This document shows, piece after piece, positions 1-11,810 of a stretch of DNA of 64,000 nucleotides; within the stretch, counting starts at the first letter, position 1; each line of letters starts with the position of its first letter. The notes under the pieces were generated by a model. The model was not told where the DNA came from. It saw nothing but the letters and a program-made list of their open reading frames with translations, and ran no database searches. A program made the translations under genes and the position numbers. Source of the stretch: Neurospora tetrasperma FGSC 2508 (lineage: Eukaryota; Ascomycota; Sordariomycetes; Sordariales; Sordariaceae). The stretch is taken from the NCBI RefSeq assembly GCF_000213175.1, contig NW_009799104.1, forward strand, positions 2,552,744 through 2,616,743. Direction: 5' to 3'.

Positions 1-275
1 TGAATGTTGATGAACAAGAACTCCGAGCAGTACCTGCGTCCCCTCCCCATGTTCCATGTCGATTGCACCCATCCAAAAACACAAATCAACTGGGTCACGA
101 CAGATAACAGCAAGCATACCCCAAGTACACCTGCTTCACATTCATAATGGGCGCAGAGGAAGGGCTATATACGATGTAATTGCCAACTGTCGCTGATCAT
201 AACTCTCCACGCGCAAAAACGATAACCAGACCGAATCTCCTCCGTGCCAATCCTTTTCAGCGGCTCGCAGATCAT
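1..275. other. 3' flank of ferric reductase, no gene seen
   Basis: These bases lie downstream of the minus-strand ferric reductase stop codon. I see no convincing reading frame or RNA gene, and the stretch probably holds the 3' UTR. Confidence 0.5.
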
Positions 276-2486
276 TTACCATCCAAACTGCTCACAATGT
301 AGCTCCACTCCCGGCCCGTCTCTCTGTATCAACCTCGCCGTCGTATCTCTCACGACATGCATGAGTCCGTCTGGTCCACACGCCGCCACGAGTACGCGCT
401 GGTTCGAAGGGATACCGACGACGGCCTGGCGGATTAGTGTGGCCATGTCCGGTCTGCCGGGTCTGATGGCATGCTCGTAACCGTGCGCATGATGGGGATG
501 AGGATGTGATTCGGTACCAGTGCTGTTGTCTGCCGCGTTGCCGTCGTGAGAGACCACGGGAAGGCCGCCGCCCCCATCTTCAAGATCCTTTTCTGACAGG
601 GTCGATGAGGGGTGGTTTCGGTGCTGGTGACTATGAGTAGGTAGTGGCAATTGAGGCATCTTTTCGGTATCTGGGGAGCCGCTGCGGCCGCTGATATCGC
701 CTGACAGAGGAGGTAAAGATCCTCCCGAGGACGATTCCGAGGTGCGCGGTTGTGCGTGGTGCAGCAGGCTGTGGCCATGAATGTGCGGCAAGTGGCGGTG
801 ATGCAGAGAAGCAACTGGTGATCGTGTCACGTAGATGGAGACTTCGACCTTCGGTGAGTGTGCGTGATTCTTCAATGTCTCCAGGTGCTCCTTGAACCAC
901 GCCAGGTTTTCTATATCACGGACCCAAAACAGTCAGTTACTCTCCCTTGACAAAAACCGTCATAGGCATGGTTCAAGCCGACAGAAATATCCTTCATGAA
1001 AGCAAAAATGAAACAGTCATATTGTGTATGGCGCAAGACTCACCGTGTTTCTTCACAGTCCAGATGAATGTGATATTCTTGTCAGGTTCATCATGTAATC
1101 TCTCAAGAAGATTCGCCACAAGGCCAAAGGTGAAAGTAGCACCTCCACCGCCGGCGATAAGGACAATTTTGTCGTAGTCCATCGGATCCGGAAATGTGCC
1201 GTAAGGTCCATCGAGAGACGCCCTCACGCTGATACCTGGGTTGGCAAGCGCATGTTGGTGGAGGTCACGAGTGAAGCCCTCTTGTGCCTTAATGGTAAAC
1301 TCCACAGAGTTCGTCTTGTGGATCGTGAAAGGATGCGTTTCGAATTTGCGTACTGCCGGTATCCATATGAAGCAATGCTTTCCTGCTACCGCCCTGGCGG
1401 GTGTCTTTTTGAATATGACTTTGGTCCCACCATCAGGAAGAGGATATAATGTCGCCTCGTTGTTCAAGGCGTAATATAGAACTCTGGTAATCCTGATAAG
1501 GCGATCAAGAACCCAAATGGAAGCTGCCAAAAGTATAACGATGATTCCCTTCTTTGCAAAATCCGATCGATGGATTCCAAGCGCGACAATGGCCAGAATC
1601 CAGCTCGAAATGTGGACCACGTAGAATAGCTCATAACGAATTCGCCGGAGGATGGTGGCCGAGAGGACTACTGTCAGGAAGGAAAAGCCGGCTACGATAG
1701 CCGCAATTTCAGACCGGTCCTGGAACTTTGTAACGATGATCCCTGCTTCACTGAAGTATGTGGTGTACAGGGACGCGTGGAGTACCATCCAGATGAACAT
1801 TGTATATCCGGCAATCCGATGGAGGCAGTTAAGCCTCTCATAGGAATAGGCAGTGAGGAAAGCCAAAGGGCTGTTCTTGAGTGCCAGAAAGATGACGAGT
1901 CCCAGGTTTGATAGAGCCAGCCTTGACGTACAGTCTCATTAGTACTTTGAGGCAAAGTCTTGGGAGATACATGAATGACTTACCAGCCAAACCTGGAGGC
2001 AAAGTTAGCTTTAGAGCTGGCATCTACGTTCGTGAACCCAACGGCAACATTGGCCACAACATATGCTGTAACGAGCAGCGCATGCCCAGCCGATTTGAAG
2101 CCAGGGACCTTGCGAACAAGAAGATTCCTTGCGGACCTAGTATAGAACCCTTCAGTACAGGCCGTAACTCGAAAGTTGGAGTACGGTACGTACCTCTCAA
2201 TCGCAACAAAGGGACGTCCCAGTGTAGCCAATGGCTTCCAGGACCGTTCTGCTCTAACAAAAAACCATCTCGTCCAGTGGAAGACGATGAAGAGAGCAAC
2301 TAGGCCACATAGTGCTGCTGCGTACCTCTTCATCATGTGCTCGTTCTTCCGCTGCCTCATAGCAAAAAAGGCTTGCATGGCGGGGCTCTCATGGCCTCCG
2401 TCACTCGAAGCAGCTGCTCCTCCTCCTCCTCCTCCTGTCCCGGCGTGCCCTCCGCCACTGGAAATATAAGGTGATGGTGGGACCAT
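276..2486 (-). CDS. Ferric-chelate reductase, FRE/NOX family (3 exons)
   Basis: Membrane flavocytochrome that would move electrons from NADPH through FAD and two haems to reduce extracellular Fe(III) or Cu(II). Exons are 2486-1984, 1921-1044 and 910-276, with GTAAGT and GTGAGT donors; phases agree and give about 671 aa. An N-terminal membrane segment is followed by a ferric-reductase transmembrane domain. Two His pairs spaced as in bis-haem proteins are visible (near RLNCLH..LHA and VVHISS..GIH). The FAD motif HPFTIHK starts near residue 364, a Gly-rich IAGGGG NAD(P) motif lies near 420, and AACGPDGLM is near the C-terminus. Odd: the NAD domain carries a long low-complexity insertion with many His clusters. 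I chose the start at 2486 (MVPPSPYI); an in-frame upstream ATG at 2606 is possible. The exact substrate cannot be told from sequence. Confidence 0.9.
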
Positions 2487-5400
2487 TATGAATGCGTAGG
2501 TAAGATTCACATAAAATGATGGTGAGACGACGAGTGACGCTCTGTGAACAAAACCGAAGTGTATCTTCAGGGAGAGGTGAGTGAGGCAGCGCCTCTTGCT
2601 CTTCAACCAAGATCTTGGACTGGACTAAAGGGCAGGTACGAGAGACAAAGTAGGAAGGCACGCTTTAAGGCTTGTATGATGAAGGGAGGAGTGAAAGTCT
2701 AGACCTTCAGGAGTCCGGCCGAGATATATTTCCATATTGTAGGTACCTCTAGTCCATGTTGCCTCCCCCCCACCCGCTCGGGGCATCTTCGCCGAGTGTT
2801 CTCTTACCTGATCAGGTACTTGTTTTTCTTCCCCAGGGGGTGGTACCAAATGGGAAGTGATTGGACTGGCGAGCAGGATTAAGTCAGTATAAGACCTATT
2901 TGAGATAACGAGTGCATTACTTGCCCATCGCATGAAAGCAAGCTGAATCCTGGCAAACACGGGCAGAACGGCAGTGACAACCTGTGGTGATTCATGTCCG
3001 GCATGGTTGCCCAATACCAACGTGGGATTGAAATTGCCGGTCGACATAACTAGGAGCTACCGTCTCTGAACTGGGTCCAAGCATGGAGCATTGCCCAAGG
3101 AAAAACTAACAGCAGTAAAACTGCACCTCTCGCAAGGTCTTTTCTGCATAGACTGGGCAGAAGCACGTTCTGTGCCTGGATGCAGGACCTAGAGGGATGT
3201 GGCTGGATCTGCCGGGTACGCGTGGAAAGTCGATCGTGCGGCGCCTTTTCCCGAGGGTTTTGTGGTTTTGCCTGCTTCCTAACTTGGACGGAGGGTGATA
3301 CTGAGCGAAGATACTGTCAGCCTGGCAGAATACATGTAACTAACACTTGACTGACCGAACAGGGTAGTGTACGGACGACTTGTGAGAGTGGTGACTATTG
3401 TGGAACGTTTGGAAGGTCGAGCAGGACAACCCACGTCTATGGATGCTGGAAGGGTAGCATTTGTAATTTGGATAAAGCGCGGGATATAATTAAAGGAGAC
3501 TGGATGGACAAGTACCGCCTGACTGTGAGAGATATGGAGAGGCGAGTAGATACCCATCTTCTCTCCCTCAGGGTTTGGTCTGCTTGATATGGCATCTCAA
3601 CCTTGTTTACCCTATAAATATACGTAATCTAAGCACGAAATGGCTTTAAAGGCAACAGAACCTCTTTTAATGAGTTGAGATCTGCACCTTCTTGGTGTGA
3701 CTTGTCAGCCAATATTATGGATAGTCCATTCTCCTCGGCAATGGGAGTTTGGAAGTGCACCTCTGTGGTGCAAGATGGTCGGGCTTCAAAAGGCAACGGG
3801 GGCTCGACGTTAAGACGGAGCAGTGTCTGCCTTACTCAGGGATAAGGACGACCAGATAAGTATCGGGAAGCAAGCCATTTTTCAATGACCTTGTACGAGA
3901 TGCAACATTTTATCACCCTCCACAACAGCCACGACAGTCCTCAACCTGCAGCTTTTATTGGCATGGAGCTTGATAGCCCACGTGAAGGCACGGTACCTTG
4001 GGTGGTAGCGAAGATATGGCGAGTGCATAGCCGAAAACCCCACAATATTATATCAAGCCTTTCGAAAGGGAAGTCCCGTAAGCGTGAGGTATAGACGGGA
4101 GTAACTGTGAAGTCCGATGTTAGCGGTTAAGTGGAAGTGGAAGAGTGAGAGATGCACCCCAAACAGTAGGTAGGCAGATAGGCCGGTCGGCAAGGAAAGC
4201 CTTAGTACTAGTCTACTGGTAGACATCAACGGCCTATAACTGGATCTCAGGTATAGCGATCAAGCCACTTGATATCTTGTAGCCTTTAGGCTTGATATTC
4301 GATACGCAGGGGAAACAAGAGGTTGCCAATTCGAAACGGGGTGATCTGGGAGATGCTAGGATGGGGCTTTGAATAGTCGACGAATGAGATGAAGATCTTA
4401 GACGGCATATAACGCTTGGGTACAGCAGTTTGACCCTGGAGGTCGGGCCTTGGTGCTGTTTCCTGATGACCTTCATTGATATGATGGAAGACGTGTATAG
4501 CAAGGTGGTGGAAAACCGCTTGTTCGAAATGTATGGACGTTAAATCATGTTGTACTCGATGCTTGGAACGTTTGGCGTCATAATTCTGGGCGCAAGAATG
4601 AGGTACCCGCACAGTGCATATTTTGTTGCCGCTGTGATCAGGTACAATTTGAGTCCGCGCGATCTCACTTCGTTGTCCTGACAGATGATCGTCGTCAAGA
4701 CCCTCACGCACGCCATAGCCGTGCCGTGGTGAAGTATGAACACTGCTGGCTGGTTCATGATCTCTCCTCCCCACCCACGACTACGCCAAGGACCATGTCA
4801 TCGTAACAAATACTCTGCAGTGCTCGATCTCATACCCCCAAAGCGCGGGTTATGGAGGATCACTACTACCTGCCTAGCTGAATACCACGTATTGCAAGTT
4901 GCCAACGGGGTGGAATCAGTGAAGGTGTCCGTCAAGGGCCTGATGGTTTGCGGAAAGAAGTCCGACGGTGACGGACTGCGCGGTTACATTGCCTCCTTCA
5001 ATCTTTCTTAGCGGAGTCCTCAAAGAGTGGGATATTAGCACCAAACCAGCAGCTCGATTCCTTGGAGACGGCGGTACGACGGCATGTAGAAGCACAGGCT
5101 GGCCTATCTCGCATAACCTTCGCCTGCAGTGAGCAATCCCGCAGTTTCGAACGGGTTCGAGTAGGTACGCAGGGTGAGCGGGCTGGAAGGTGAGACTGAG
5201 AATGAAAAAGGAAGGTTTCTGTTTCTTATTTTCACATGCTTTGACAACGATGGAAATCGTTGTTTACATAGGTTGATCGTGGATCACACTCTGCGTGTTA
5301 TAGCGGCAGTCAGAAGCACTTGCTCCATTTGGAATCGCGCAAGCATCCTCGCCGAAGGTGCAACAACCTCAGCTGGGGTGGGGTGGGGGTTGTCCTTCCC

Positions 5401-7136
5401 ACACTCAAACACCTGTGCAGTCTTGGCGGATGTGTGCGAATGCACACACACACGACTTTTTGGCAAAACGGACCATCGATGAGATTTCATTTGCTTATAT
5501 CTCTACTAAACAAAGAGATGAAAGAAAACGGACTTAAGATATAGAATTAGCGTACTTAAGACTATTTAGATAATAGTCTTTTTTATAGGATAATTGAATT
5601 TCTTTATCTTCGTCTTTCGTTTCGATGGTCCGTTTTGCCAAAAAGTCGTGTGTGTGTGCATTCGCACACATCCGCCAAGACTGCACAGGTGTTTGAGTGT
5701 GGGAACCTCGATTGGATCATAGGTTTCATCCAAAATGGCTTTTCATCCTTCAGTCTTCCTTCCCCCGTATCTGGTCCTCTCCTCTGTTAACTTCCCTTTC
5801 TGGCCCATGCCGTTGAGGTTTCGCATGACGAAGGCACTACCTGACCGAGGTGCGTCTTTCACATCCAAGACCAAGTGCAGGATTACATTTGCCTCACTAT
5901 CAGTCTGTAGTCCCGCCCTGCCACCCCGCTCAATCCTAGGTAGTGTAGAGAGATGCGTAGGTACCTACCGACGCATGCGACACTTTCTCGAGACACCGGT
6001 CTCCCATTCAGTTCCTTTCAGCTTTACAAATAGTCTCCCAGCAAAACAAAATGACTGTCACTGCTTTGATGCCAGCCGCCAAGCAATCCTGGCATCGAGG
6101 CCACCGCATAACGCAGAGGTTGCAAGCGTTTATCCGCTGCCGGCGAGCTTAAGCGGAATCGTCCTCATGCAAGCTTGTTTCGACGGTAGGGTTACTCAAT
6201 TGGCCGGTAAATAATCTACCAGTTGTTCGGCTATCTATGTGGTCAACCCCACAGAACTTCCAATGTTGATATCTGGTTAGTTGCCACTAGATACTTTGGA
6301 CTGGCCCCAAACTCTCTATACTTGGTACACCTAATCCTACTACCTAGAAAGTCTACTGTCCAGCTGTCTCTTGTCGAGGCATTGCTGGGAGCTCGCGAGA
6401 GGAAGGTTACAGTAAAGCCTAAATGAGCTCTCCGTTACTGCATTACGGGACCATGTTTACTGACCGGCGTATCCCCTTCTTGTTTGGCCGTCGGACATCA
6501 CCTGCCTTCTTCTACTTCATAATATGGCTGCGCTCATCTGTCAGCACTTACTCATATTCCCTTCCGGAACTTCAAGTACCATAAACCAAGTAGGAAATCA
6601 AACAAAATCCATGAGCAACACTTCGTATCGACATCAAGCCTGTGGCCTGACCGTATTGCGGAAAGCTAACTTGCTGATTGCATCAGCCAGCGAGAAACAG
6701 AGAGACGCGTGGAAGCAGCCGGAGCTCAGAAAAGTCACCGATATGCTAACATATCTAGGTAGGTACCTGGTAGTTACATTAACTGAGATGGAAATTTGTC
6801 ACTTCACAAGTCTCTGGAGTTTTGCGCCCCATTCAAAGTTAGTAAGTAATTCAAATCAAAAACCCATGCCCGAGAAGGATGTGAGACGTCTAGGGAAAAC
6901 CCACAGCCAACCCTCAACTGTATCCTGAGATCTGTGAAAAATGTGCTTTCGCTTTCTAATTGAGTAACAAGTATGGGATCCTGAAGGTACGCAAAACATG
7001 AGATGGGACTCTTATGCCTAGGGCCAGGAATGGACATTCGATGTGAATCATGGTAGCCTTTGCACACCAGTTCAGTTCTGTCAAGCTTTGCTTCCCCAGG
7101 CTCCCATTTTCCCGACGATCAACGCTACATCAGTCA
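2487..7136. other. Gene-poor region upstream of the ferric reductase
   Basis: About 4.6 kb with only short unsupported frames on both strands. The longest (about 160 codons at 4286-4774 minus and 5735-6214 plus) lack recognisable domains and biased composition. The proximal part must contain the ferric reductase promoter. It holds a perfect 84-bp inverted repeat (listed separately) and three copies of the palindrome AGGTACCT at 2741, 5959 and 6761. Confidence 0.5.
5396..5705. mobile_element. MITE-like element with perfect 84-bp terminal inverted repeats
   Basis: Bases 5396-5479 are repeated without mismatch as reverse complement at 5622-5705. The 142-bp spacer (5480-5621) is much more AT-rich than its surroundings. 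Each arm contains a short CA/TG dinucleotide run and an A/T-rich inner end. There is no coding capacity. I could not see a clear target-site duplication. The structure fits a non-autonomous foldback or MITE-type insertion; the identity of the arms argues that it is young or kept identical by conversion. Confidence 0.7.
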
Positions 7137-7983
7137 TCAATAGGTAACTACGGCCTCGTAGCCCTTCCAGAGCTCCTGTTCCATCTTCCTAAACAACGAC
7201 CGAGCCGCATCACGATCCATAAAGACCACCATCTCGCCGATTGCCAACCTGGCCGCCTCAGAAGACAGCCAGCTGCCCAGGTACATTATGCCCAAGATGC
7301 ACCTAAAGAACTGCCTCCAAGTGGTGAACATAATAATACTGCCATGACCACCGTTGATATGTAGAACATGACGTCTAGGAAGGTGAGAGCCATAGGTACT
7401 GTACAGCAGTCGCAAAATCGTAGACGCAGTAGACCAGGGAGTAAAATCCTGTCTGCATCACCCACCACCAAGGCTCACACTCCGATTCGGTGGGTTTACC
7501 TTGGCCGTCTTCTTGCCTCGATTTGTTGTCGCAGGTACAACAAACTTCGCTGTAATCATGTTGGTGCTGCAAGGCACTTTGGTTCGCAAAGAAGGAAGAG
7601 CGGCTCAATCCGGAGAAAAGTATTGCACCTGGTCCGAATACCTCATTGTTTTCACGTTGCTCCCTTCTTTGTAACTTGCACTGTTCCTCCGATATATCTC
7701 TCAATGTAGTTGCGGGCCAAGCGGCGTCGTTTTTAGCGGTGTCTTTGCTCTTGACCCGAGCAAAAAAGCAGTTCATCATCTCCTTGAAACTCATAGCCGT
7801 TGGGGTCCCATCGGCGGCTTCGGAACCTTGTCTTGAGCGGAGGCTCGCAAAGCCGGAGACGTTACCAGCAATGCCTTGAATTGGGTAATCACATGAGATG
7901 CTGTCACCACGGCTATGCTGATCATTGTCGTCCATATCTAGCTCAAGTGAGTGTTTTCCCTTTTCCTCTTCCTTCCCCATCAA
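7137..7983 (-). CDS. Uncharacterised protein, exon structure unresolved or frameshifted
   Basis: A 202-codon minus-strand frame (7983-7375) is polar and acidic at its start, then has a Ser/Gln-rich middle. It ends in a hydrophobic stretch (FYSLVYCVYDFATAVQYLW). A second frame overlapping its end continues to 7137. That frame reads like protein, with segments FTTWRQFFRCILGIMYLGSW and a charged helix ending in a TAA near 7137. The two are in different frames, so an intron near 7540-7410 (a GTAAAC donor near 7500 is possible) or a frameshift must join them if this is one gene. No family is recognised. It could encode a small membrane protein with an acidic cytoplasmic head, or be a decaying gene. 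Confidence 0.35.
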
Positions 7984-8500
7984 CTTCTGTACATCCTTTA
8001 TATTGGTGTCGAGAGCAGTTGGTGTTTCACTGATGTGTTCTTTCCCAGAGCGGCACTTTAAATAATCGGTGGCAAGCCAGGTTCTTTATCCAAGGGATCG
8101 TGAGAAAAATTGTTTTGAAAAGGGACATGCTCGCTGCTTCCCCACTTATGTAAACAAAAGCTTTTTAGCAGGACGGAGCGCTCTGTGCATGAATCATTGA
8201 TTACTGAATTCTTCTTACTCCTTCTCGTGTTCTCCGTATGATGATTCGTCACTTTACTAATCGGGACGACTTCTTAAGGCATTTTGCAATAAATGACCAT
8301 TCCATTTGTGCAATGCTCCGTGGAAGCCTACAGGTAGTTCTTCCATCTATGGGTGAATTCGAAATGTGGTCTATCACATCTGAGCCAACATCAAGAATTA
8401 ATATTGGGAACGGAGGGGAGGTCACGATTGTCTGTTGACGAGAAACACGTGGTTCCAATGTCTTTCGGACTATAGAGGGTGACTAGGATAGTACAATTCA
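7984..8500. other. Intergenic, no gene seen
   Basis: Spacer between two minus-strand uncharacterised genes. Only short frames without coding character are present. It is presumably the promoter of the 7.1-8.0 kb gene and the 3' UTR of the 8.5-9.3 kb gene. Confidence 0.5.
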
Positions 8501-9310
8501 TCAGTTTCGCCCAAATATCCACCTCCCCTCAACCGATCTTAGAATGGGTAGCGCTGTCAACCTTCTGACTCCCCTCCCGTACTCATCAACTACCCAAAAT
8601 GGCCAAGTTGACATGGAGTCCCTCCTCATACTGCTTCGCTGCCGTGATGACATCTCACAGTCAGCATTACCTGCGCTATCCCTCTGAAGCAACTTAGTAT
8701 CCGGACAGCCAAATGTATGACTTGATATTCTGTCCTCTCTCACTACCACGTCATCTGATCCATACCCACTACTAATCTCCTCGCTATCGCTGGAGTAATG
8801 ACACTCTTTCCTTCTGCCTAACCTCCTCTGGCACTCTTTCGTTGAAGCCTCTAGTCCTTCTGGCCCCTTTTCGGCCGCGAACTCGCGCACGCTTGCCGCG
8901 CGAACGTAACACCAGTATGCCTTGTCCCATTGGGCCATTCGGCGGAAACAGTGGCCGCGGAAGAGCTGGGATTTTGCAACTAGCTGGGGTTGGTTGTAGT
9001 ACGAAGCGAGGTCGAGGGCGTGATCGGCGTGGGAGAGAGCTGTGGCTGTCCTTACTTTAGAGCCGGACAGGACCGAAGCGGTAGGCCTCGGGCACTGTTC
9101 CCCTTGCCATTGTGAGATGCAGTGGTCATAGGTGAAGTCAGCGGTGCTCCCACACTCGAGAAGGATCTTGCAGCGAATAAGGGACTTGTTGATAGCTCTG
9201 CTTGATTCGATCCTAGCGGCGGCAGAACCTCTGGACACTGATCCACCTTGTAGGTGCGCCATTCCAGGGGCTTGACGAAGTAACATATACAGAACGATAG
9301 AATATTTCAC
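8501..9310 (-). CDS. Conserved-looking hypothetical protein with TPR-like helices
   Basis: Open frame of 269 codons. The centre, about residues 85-165, reads as paired amphipathic helices (ATALSHADHALDLASYY, LVAKSQLFRGHCFRRMAQWD, AYWCYVRAASVREFAAEKG). This is the pattern of tetratricopeptide-like repeats in many poorly described fungal proteins. The C-terminal third is Ser/Arg-rich and probably disordered. No enzymatic motif is seen. The start could be 9310, or the methionine at 9262 that follows a short hydrophobic stretch; a missed upstream exon cannot be excluded. The role is unknown; TPR-like folds usually mediate protein contacts. Confidence 0.6.
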   Translation of the reverse strand: MKYSIVLYMLLRQAPGMAHLQGGSVSRGSAAARIESSRAINKSLIRCKILLECGSTADFTYDHCISQWQGEQCPRPTASVLSGSKVRTATALSHADHALDLASYYNQPQLVAKSQLFRGHCFRRMAQWDKAYWCYVRAASVREFAAEKGPEGLEASTKECQRRLGRRKECHYSSDSEEISSGYGSDDVVVREDRISSHTFGCPDTKLLQRDSAGNADCEMSSRQRSSMRRDSMSTWPFWVVDEYGRGVRRLTALPILRSVEGRWIFGRN

Positions 9311-10158
9311 CTCTGATCAGATAGGACCAGCGATCAAGTGTGCAACCGGGTGCATGTCATCTTCAAAATGACTTTATCGATGCACCACGGAAACGCATAG
9401 GAAGAGTGAAGAAGAATGGGGTTATAACCGACATTTGTCATTTTTTGTGTCATGTCCGTAACTGAAAGCTTAATTGATCAGAGAAGCCTCTGGACAAAGG
9501 GACGGCCTGTGATCAAGGCGCATTCTCGTAAAGGGATACGGACAGAGGAGGCGGAGGGGAGACCAACAAAGGAGAATGCGCTTACGAAGCGTATTGGGTC
9601 ATGGCTGAATGAAGATGAACCGTGCCTACCCATCATGGCGTTGTTGGTTTTTTTCCCTTTGACATCGTAGGTGGTTCTGTCAAACATTCCAAGTAGTCCA
9701 AGTATTTTGCAACATAGAAAACATAATGCTTCGGCGGTGTCAAGCGCGATAACACCCCTGTCGAGTCGTGTGTTTTGGTTCGGGAGGATGGCGGCAGGCA
9801 AATCTATGTCAGAGAGAGCAATGCAACATTAAAGCAGGAACCAACGACGTGCCCCCATCGGGAAGTATGCCGCACATGAAACCGTCGGGATCTATACCAA
9901 CTCTACTTTACTCCAAAAAGGCATCCATCTCTTGCGAACGAGTCCTCGCCGAGGTTGGGTATTCGAGCTCCCTGCAGCCTCACTCAGGTCATCCCTTCGT
10001 TTGTTGGCGCGTTGGTTCGTTGGTTCTGCACTTGGTCAAGAAGACACCCCGAATCGGCACTTGCCCATCATCGCTCGACATTAACGCCCGGAGCGACGAC
10101 GGCGGCATACACTCCAGCCCCTTGCCACTCAACCTTATTCTTACTCAAGGTCTTTGTC
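9311..10158. other. Divergent intergenic region
   Basis: Shared upstream region of the minus-strand TPR-like gene and the plus-strand rhomboid gene. The rhomboid frame stays open upstream to an ATG at 9955, so part of this could be a Ser/Thr/Arg-rich leader of that protein. Otherwise nothing recognisable. Confidence 0.5.
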
Positions 10159-11169
10159 ATGGAATATACAGCCCCTGTGCTGCCAATGAACGAACTGCGC
10201 GCCTTGCTTTCGGAGGTGGCTTCTCAACACGCCGACAAAGTATTCGCCCACTATCCATTCGAGTTCATTCCCCGTGTCGTTTTCGACATGAGGTGGCAGC
10301 GAAGTCCTTATCTCGGCAGGTATCTGATCAGCAACTTCAAAAAGGGCTGGTTTGTCTACCTTTTCTGCGGCGTCAACGCGGCCGTCTTCGCCATCTGGCG
10401 ATACCCTTCTCTTCTCGACCTCCCTTCCAGGCTCATTTCCTCTTCTCAAACAACACAGCAACGGCAAGCGAGGAGTGGTAGAAGCAGTAGAGGTCTGGGC
10501 AGTAACGTAAGGACCATCCACGATCTCAATAGGGATCAGGGAGGCGCGAGCTCGGAACGATCTGGATCCTTTCTTAGCCTTCAGAATGAGGCCAATCACT
10601 TGCAGACCCTTCGCCGCCACTTCACCATCTCTCTTGATAACACTGCCCAGGGCCGTTGGTGGACCATTCTCGGCGGGGCTGTCTCGCACCAGGATCTCGA
10701 CCATATTGTCAAAAATCTGACCACCTTCATCAGCGTAGCCACCATCGGTATCAACAGAGGTCTGTCCAACGGCCAGCTTTTTTGCGTCTGCCTGGGCTCT
10801 GCCGTCGCTGGGTCCGTGGCACAGCTATGGCATTTCACACACAAGATGAAAAGAGATCGCCAGGGCCGTCGGCGAGGAGTAATCATGACCCGTTACGGCT
10901 TGGGGGCGAGCGGTATCGTGAGCGGATTGAGCGTCGCTGTGGCTGTGGTCTTTCCATATACTCAGGTGCAAAAGTTCGCTGGAATGCTGCCGATGCCGCT
11001 GACGCTGCAGTTGTGGACGGTACCTTTGATCAGCTTTGCCTACGATATGTGGATGCTGAACGATGAAAGCTCGAAGATTGGACACGGGGCGCACCTTGGT
11101 GGTGCCATTTTCGGGGGACTTTACTCCTTCTTTGCATTGAGAAGGCTCACTTCTACAACTTACCGGTGA
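10159..11169 (+). CDS. Rhomboid-family intramembrane serine protease
   Basis: Polytopic membrane protein of about 336 aa, in one exon. The rhomboid catalytic serine sits in GASG (S251 from this start) and the catalytic histidine in GAHLGG (H312). Glycine-rich helices flank both, and HQDLDHIVKNLTTF resembles the N-terminal His/Asn element of the fold. The C-terminal GAHLGGAIFGG arrangement recalls PARL/Pcp1-type rhomboids, which are mitochondrial. The in-frame extension from 9955 is rich in Arg, Ser and Thr and poor in acids, like a mitochondrial presequence, so the true start may be upstream. I list 10159 as the conservative start. Residues around 155-205 form a polar, probably disordered insertion. 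Substrate unknown. Confidence 0.85.
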   Translation: MEYTAPVLPMNELRALLSEVASQHADKVFAHYPFEFIPRVVFDMRWQRSPYLGRYLISNFKKGWFVYLFCGVNAAVFAIWRYPSLLDLPSRLISSSQTTQQRQARSGRSSRGLGSNVRTIHDLNRDQGGASSERSGSFLSLQNEANHLQTLRRHFTISLDNTAQGRWWTILGGAVSHQDLDHIVKNLTTFISVATIGINRGLSNGQLFCVCLGSAVAGSVAQLWHFTHKMKRDRQGRRRGVIMTRYGLGASGIVSGLSVAVAVVFPYTQVQKFAGMLPMPLTLQLWTVPLISFAYDMWMLNDESSKIGHGAHLGGAIFGGLYSFFALRRLTSTTYR

Positions 11170-11495
11170 TGATGTGGCACATGAGCAATGTATGAGCGCG
11201 TACTATTATTCGAGTTGTTCAGGTTCCTGTAAGGAAACATGGGGCGGGCTAGCTAGGCACTGTGATCGCCGTGGGCTTTTCAGGTTTCGCGATCAGTTCA
11301 ACAGCACGTGTAGAGCGCAGACCATGTTCGGTTACTTAGGTTGACCATAACCGTGATGTTGGTCCAAAGGAAAAGCAATGTATTTACATGTATCTCTTAG
11401 CCACAACGCCGCGTACAAAGGAGTGGTATCATGATGAAAGAACAAAAACTGAGAGCCCCCCTCCCCCCTCGAAAAAAAAAAAAAGAAAAGAGAAA

Positions 11496-11579
<84 letters not shown>

Positions 11580-11810
11580 AAACAGGGGAGCGAGAAAGTA
11601 GAAGAATAACTGGTAAACATTTGTACCGACCCATCCAGGTTGACCTTGAGTATGCCGCCAAAAAGCAAGTTCAACTTCGACACGAGAAATCGAAGTGATC
11701 AGACACAAAACGCGGACACACCACATAAATTTGCCGAAGCCGTCCTGTCTCTTAAGCAGATAATGCTCAAGATAAAATTGGGGCAGAAGCAGCAGACTAA
11801 GGACCTGCAG
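11170..11810. other. Convergent 3' intergenic region with (AG)n tract
   Basis: Lies between the 3' ends of the rhomboid (+) and RTA1-like (-) genes. It contains a polyA/G-rich stretch and the (AG) microsatellite listed separately. Frames crossing the repeat encode only simple sequence and are not genes. Confidence 0.6.
11501..11574. repeat. (AG)37 microsatellite
   Basis: Uninterrupted AG dinucleotide run of about 74 bases, preceded by an A-rich tract and followed by AAAGAAAA. It is non-coding and lies between convergent genes. Confidence 0.97.

Noticed and set aside
4286-4774. 162-codon minus-strand frame
   Set aside because: No domain, no hydrophobic pattern, no splice-linked partner; length is within chance for 4.6 kb of non-coding DNA.
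11332-11726. Frames rich in Ser-Leu or Arg-Glu over the (AG)n tract
   Set aside because: Pure simple-sequence artefacts between convergent genes.
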